In this document: positions 7,179 through 9,988 of the stretch, in pieces
How positions within the stretch are numbered: position 1 is the first letter of the stretch
How the letters are laid out: each line of letters starts with the position of its first letter
NCBI GenBank assembly: GCA_007131465.1
Contig: SLQN01000126.1
Location: forward strand, 1-9,988
Source: Paracoccaceae bacterium
GTDB taxonomy: Bacteria > Pseudomonadota > Alphaproteobacteria > Rhodobacterales > Rhodobacteraceae
Reading direction: 5' to 3'
Length of the DNA stretch: 9,988 nt
Program-made: the position numbers and the translations under genes
The notes under the pieces: model-generated
Told to the model about the DNA's origin: nothing
Database searches by the model: none
What the model saw: only the letters and a program-made list of their open reading frames with translations

Positions 7179-7205
7179 CAATCTGCCTTCTTTTTCAATA
7201 CGTAA

Positions 7206-9988
7206 TCATTCGGCGGCGATGGGCGTGATGTCAAGCCATTCGCCTGCCGAGGAAACTGCAATTCCACATGCATCTGCCACGCCTTCCTCGTGGAACGCCT
7301 TCGGATCGACGATCAGCGGCAGCGCTGTACCGTCCACGTCCTGCTCGAAGATTTCAATTCCCGTCACCTCGCCAGTGAAGCTTTCGAAAACAGAAACCTG
7401 GTCTGTGGACGCGCCATTCTGCGGCGTGAAATCAGCCCCCAAGACTGTTGGCGCACAGCGTAATGCAAGGTTCGCAGAGGCTCCACCCGCGACAGTTGCT
7501 ACAAGATGTCCGTCGATCCAGAGCTGCAACGCATCTTCGGTCCAGACAAGCGAGAGAAGCATCCAGAGATCGGGCGTCAGGACCAGGTCAGCTTTGCTCT
7601 CCTGTGTTTCGCCATCCACGGTCTTGCGCAGCACCAATCGGCCGTCTTCGATTTTCACGACCACCCCGTTATCGCTGTCGGCACGCTGCGCCAGAACTGT
7701 CATCGTCCGGTTCGTGTCGGCCGCCAAGAACCAGAACTGTAACGTGCGGCCCTCAAGAGGCAGATTCGTCTCAGAGGGCACGATGGCAGCGATGCTGCCC
7801 TCGATCCCGAAGCGGAAGGAAACATCTGTCAGGGCACCATATTCGACAGCTTCTCTAATAATCTCATTCGACCCTTCAACCATCTTGATCAATGTGAATA
7901 CCAATCGCGGCAGGTCCAGACGGAACGGCGACGCAAAGACCAAAGCCCGCGAGCCGTTCAAGGTTTGCGCCGGGGCAAGTGAAACCTCCAGGTCAACGCC
8001 GTCCAGCACCATGACAACAAGATCGCTGTCTTCGTCTTCGTAGATATGAAAATCCGAAACCGCGCCCGCCTCGACCCCGCGATAGGACCAGATCCCTTCC
8101 AATTCAGCAGGCGTGCCGGGTGCGGAAAGGATATACAGTCGGTTGCCCCGCGCGAATTCGTCAAGGGCGTCTCGGCCGATCACACCATCGAATACCGATC
8201 CGGCTCCCAGCAACAACGCACGTTCGCCGCCCGCGAATTGCATGATCTCGATACCTTGAAGACCCACTGGTGCCGCAGCGCCGGTAAGAAACAGCGTTCC
8301 GCCATCGAAGGCATAGCCGTAATCACCAGGTGCCTCGGGCAGCGATGACATCAGAGCCAACGCCTGTCCCCCGATCATGGCGAGCTGCGCGCGAGGCCCA
8401 TGTTCCATCAGCGCTGCAAGCGCCTCCTCCCCGAACCGGATGTCATGGATCGTCAATGCGCCAATGACACCGTGCAGCGTATCCCCAAATCCGGCCTGCT
8501 CAGTTGGATCACCGCGCGCACCGATCATCAGCGCACCGGAGTTCTGCGCCAATCCCCCGGCGAAGCTGCTCTCTGCCACGATGATCCCGTCAACGGAAAG
8601 TTGCAAACCATCGGGCCCGAAAGCAACCGCGATATGTCGCCAGCTACCAGGTTGCACCCCGAACTCGGTACGCAGCGTTTCCCGCCCTGCACTGTCGGCA
8701 ATGGTAACGGCCAGCCTGTCTCCCTCCAGCACGATCTCAAAGAGCGCGCCATCGGGATCCACCTTCGATACAAGCACCTGAGGTGCCCCGGTCGTGGGCA
8801 CGAGATCACCCGCCTTCAGCCAAAGTTGCACGGTCCCGGAAGCCAGCGCAAGACTTGGATCGTGCATCGCGCGCAGTGCGGCGTTACCGGAGAAAGCGAG
8901 GCCCCGGTTCTCCTCATGCGGTCGATCCTGTGGCGTATCACCCCTGTCCTCACCGGCATCGTCAAGAAGCTGCATCTCCAGACCCGAGACCGGGTCAATC
9001 AGAACCCGGTCTGCAAGATCGCCAAAGGACCAGCGGGCAATCGGGGTGATCGGGCTCAGGCCATAGATGTCCTGCCCGTCGCCACCGTCGATCATGGCCC
9101 GTCCGGTCGGGTCAAACACCTGGTCGTCACCCGGCCCCCCAGATATACGGCTGGGACCAGCGCCGCCCATCAGAATATCATTTCCACCGCCACCATTCAG
9201 TTCGCTTGGCAAGGTCACATCCGGGTAGATCAGAAAGACGTCATCGCCAGGGCCGCCTTCGGCCAGAACCGAATTTATGCCTTCTGCTCTGAAATAACGT
9301 ATGCTGCTCCCCGGTACGGGCAGGACCAGCGCATTGAAGCTGGGATCAGCCACCATGCCCGGTCCCGTATCAAGCGCGAGTATGCGGCCGTCATGCGGCA
9401 GGCCAAGGGTTTCACGCAGATGGCTGTCGACGGATCGCAAGACGGCGCGGCTGCCTTCGTCCCGGGCGATCAGCCGCAATTCTCCCGCCTCGGTCACAGA
9501 GATATTGCCGAACCGCGCCGTCCCGGTCGCCTGAGCCTCACCACCATCGGTGTCTGACAGCGTTACGTCGACATTGTAGATGCCAGGCTGGATATAGGTA
9601 TGAGAAACCGCGAAAGATCGCGTGCCCGGCGTCAAGGTTTCAATCGAGCTTTCCCCGTCGCCCCAGTTGATGATGATCCGGTGCATGTCATTCAGACCCG
9701 GGTCAGTGAAATCCCCAGACAGAACGACCTGCCCCTCACCCGATGCGCCGACACGATCGACGCGAAAGGCAACCTGCGCGTCGTCCTGCACGACCGGAAC
9801 AAAGACAGGCGCCGCATTCGCCACCACCACATCGCGCGTCACCGCCGCGCCTGCCGCATCCGCATCGTCCAGCGGCGTCAGCGTCACCGTGTAGGACCCG
9901 TCCTGCGCATAGACATGGCTTGCCGTCACGCCGCGCTCCGCCGACGCCGCAACCACCACTGCCGCACTGCCATCGCCCCAGTCGATCC
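7206..9988 (-). CDS. Giant PKD / RTX-repeat / LamG surface protein, C-terminal part (5' end beyond window)
   Basis: Probable exported or cell-surface adhesin-like protein; the open frame runs off the right edge, so about 926 C-terminal residues are visible. Numbering from the GTG at 9959: the end of one PKD domain (WGDGS just upstream, then HVYAQDGSYTVTL at 15-27), a complete PKD-like domain at about 52-150 (INWGDGES, then HTYIQPGIYNVDVTL), Gly/Asp-rich RTX-like repeats at about 234-298, a LamG/concanavalin-like domain at about 305-520, a beta-rich linker with an acidic patch (YEDEDSDLV, 640-648), and a second LamG-like domain at about 680-885 with two cysteines (836, 898) that could pair. 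The protein ends shortly after, with no C-terminal region I recognise as a type I secretion signal. PKD, RTX and LamG domains usually mediate calcium-dependent folding and binding of glycans or matrix outside the cell. Its neighbours suggest it is the cargo of the adjacent genes (inference). The GTG at 9959 is not the true start. Ligand unknown. Confidence 0.88.
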   Translation of the reverse strand, partial: IDWGDGSAAVVVAASAERGVTASHVYAQDGSYTVTLTPLDDADAAGAAVTRDVVVANAAPVFVPVVQDDAQVAFRVDRVGASGEGQVVLSGDFTDPGLNDMHRIIINWGDGESSIETLTPGTRSFAVSHTYIQPGIYNVDVTLSDTDGGEAQATGTARFGNISVTEAGELRLIARDEGSRAVLRSVDSHLRETLGLPHDGRILALDTGPGMVADPSFNALVLPVPGSSIRYFRAEGINSVLAEGGPGDDVFLIYPDVTLPSELNGGGGNDILMGGAGPSRISGGPGDDQVFDPTGRAMIDGGDGQDIYGLSPITPIARWSFGDLADRVLIDPVSGLEMQLLDDAGEDRGDTPQDRPHEENRGLAFSGNAALRAMHDPSLALASGTVQLWLKAGDLVPTTGAPQVLVSKVDPDGALFEIVLEGDRLAVTIADSAGRETLRTEFGVQPGSWRHIAVAFGPDGLQLSVDGIIVAESSFAGGLAQNSGALMIGARGDPTEQAGFGDTLHGVIGALTIHDIRFGEEALAALMEHGPRAQLAMIGGQALALMSSLPEAPGDYGYAFDGGTLFLTGAAAPVGLQGIEIMQFAGGERALLLGAGSVFDGVIGRDALDEFARGNRLYILSAPGTPAELEGIWSYRGVEAGAVSDFHIYEDEDSDLVVMVLDGVDLEVSLAPAQTLNGSRALVFASPFRLDLPRLVFTLIKMVEGSNEIIREAVEYGALTDVSFRFGIEGSIAAIVPSETNLPLEGRTLQFWFLAADTNRTMTVLAQRADSDNGVVVKIEDGRLVLRKTVDGETQESKADLVLTPDLWMLLSLVWTEDALQLWIDGHLVATVAGGASANLALRCAPTVLGADFTPQNGASTDQVSVFESFTGEVTGIEIFEQDVDGTALPLIVDPKAFHEEGVADACGIAVSSAGEWLDITPIAAE
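9066..9257 (-). repeat. RTX-like Gly/Asp nonapeptide repeats coded in the giant protein
   Basis: The translation contains degenerate GGxGxDxxx units: GGPGDDVFL, GGGGNDILM, GGAGPSRIS, GGPGDDQVF and GGDGQDIYG. Such repeats form calcium-binding parallel beta rolls that fold only in the calcium-rich outside medium. The block is short, and the third unit has lost its aspartate, so it holds few calcium sites. It sits between the PKD and LamG domains rather than near the C-terminus, where type I secreted RTX proteins usually carry theirs. Confidence 0.8.

Noticed and set aside
7149..7200. Intrinsic terminator after the giant gene
   Set aside because: On the minus strand the hairpin is not followed by a T run; the T-rich stretch is on the wrong side for that direction.
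6841..8043. 400-codon plus-strand open frame across the DUF3467 gene, spacer and giant gene end
   Set aside because: Ser/Thr/Arg-rich translation with no family resemblance; it spans two real minus-strand genes and has no convincing ribosome site.
8400..9557. 385-codon plus-strand open frame opposite the giant gene
   Set aside because: Shadow of the LamG and PKD coding region; no recognisable motifs.
1..9988. tRNA or rRNA genes, insertion sequences, CRISPR arrays
   Set aside because: I saw no transposase-like protein, no regularly spaced direct repeats and no RNA gene signature; nearly all bases are accounted for by the minus-strand coding regions.

Overview
The window is a compact, single-direction gene cluster: every supported gene reads on the minus strand, from high to low coordinates. 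The DNA is GC-rich (by eye roughly 60-65%). GC-rich wobble positions and protein style suggest an alphaproteobacterium, most likely of the Rhodobacterales/Roseobacter type. That placement is inference; there is no rRNA or marker gene here.

Layout in transcription order. (1) 9988-7206: the C-terminal ~926 residues of a very large exported, surface-type protein with PKD domains, RTX-like Gly/Asp calcium-binding repeats and two LamG-like domains; its N-terminus lies beyond the right edge. (2) 7205-7098: a 108-bp spacer with a 7-bp inverted repeat. (3) 7097-6789: a small DUF3467 protein. (4) 6755-4905: a membrane-anchored protein fusing a cytosolic GAF-like region to an HlyD-type adaptor. (5) 4905-2746: a PqqD-like domain, an M50 (site-2-protease-type) membrane metallopeptidase and an HlyD-like C-terminal region in one chain. 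(6) 2753-753: a shortened SecA-like ATPase. (7) 787-1: a secreted RND/HlyD-type periplasmic adaptor, cut by the left window edge.

Genes 4 to 7 are joined by overlapping stops and starts (1, 8 and 35 nt), so they are very probably one translationally coupled operon. Gene 3 lies only 33 nt upstream of gene 4.

Taken together the cluster looks like a dedicated export machine for the giant protein: a SecA-type motor, a membrane protease with a possible peptide-binding domain, three proteins with HlyD-type adaptor features, and a candidate substrate next door. It has neither the ABC exporter of type I secretion nor SecY within the window. The individual families are recognisable; their working together is inference. 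A nine-G tract in the GAF-HlyD gene could also make the whole coupled operon phase-variable.
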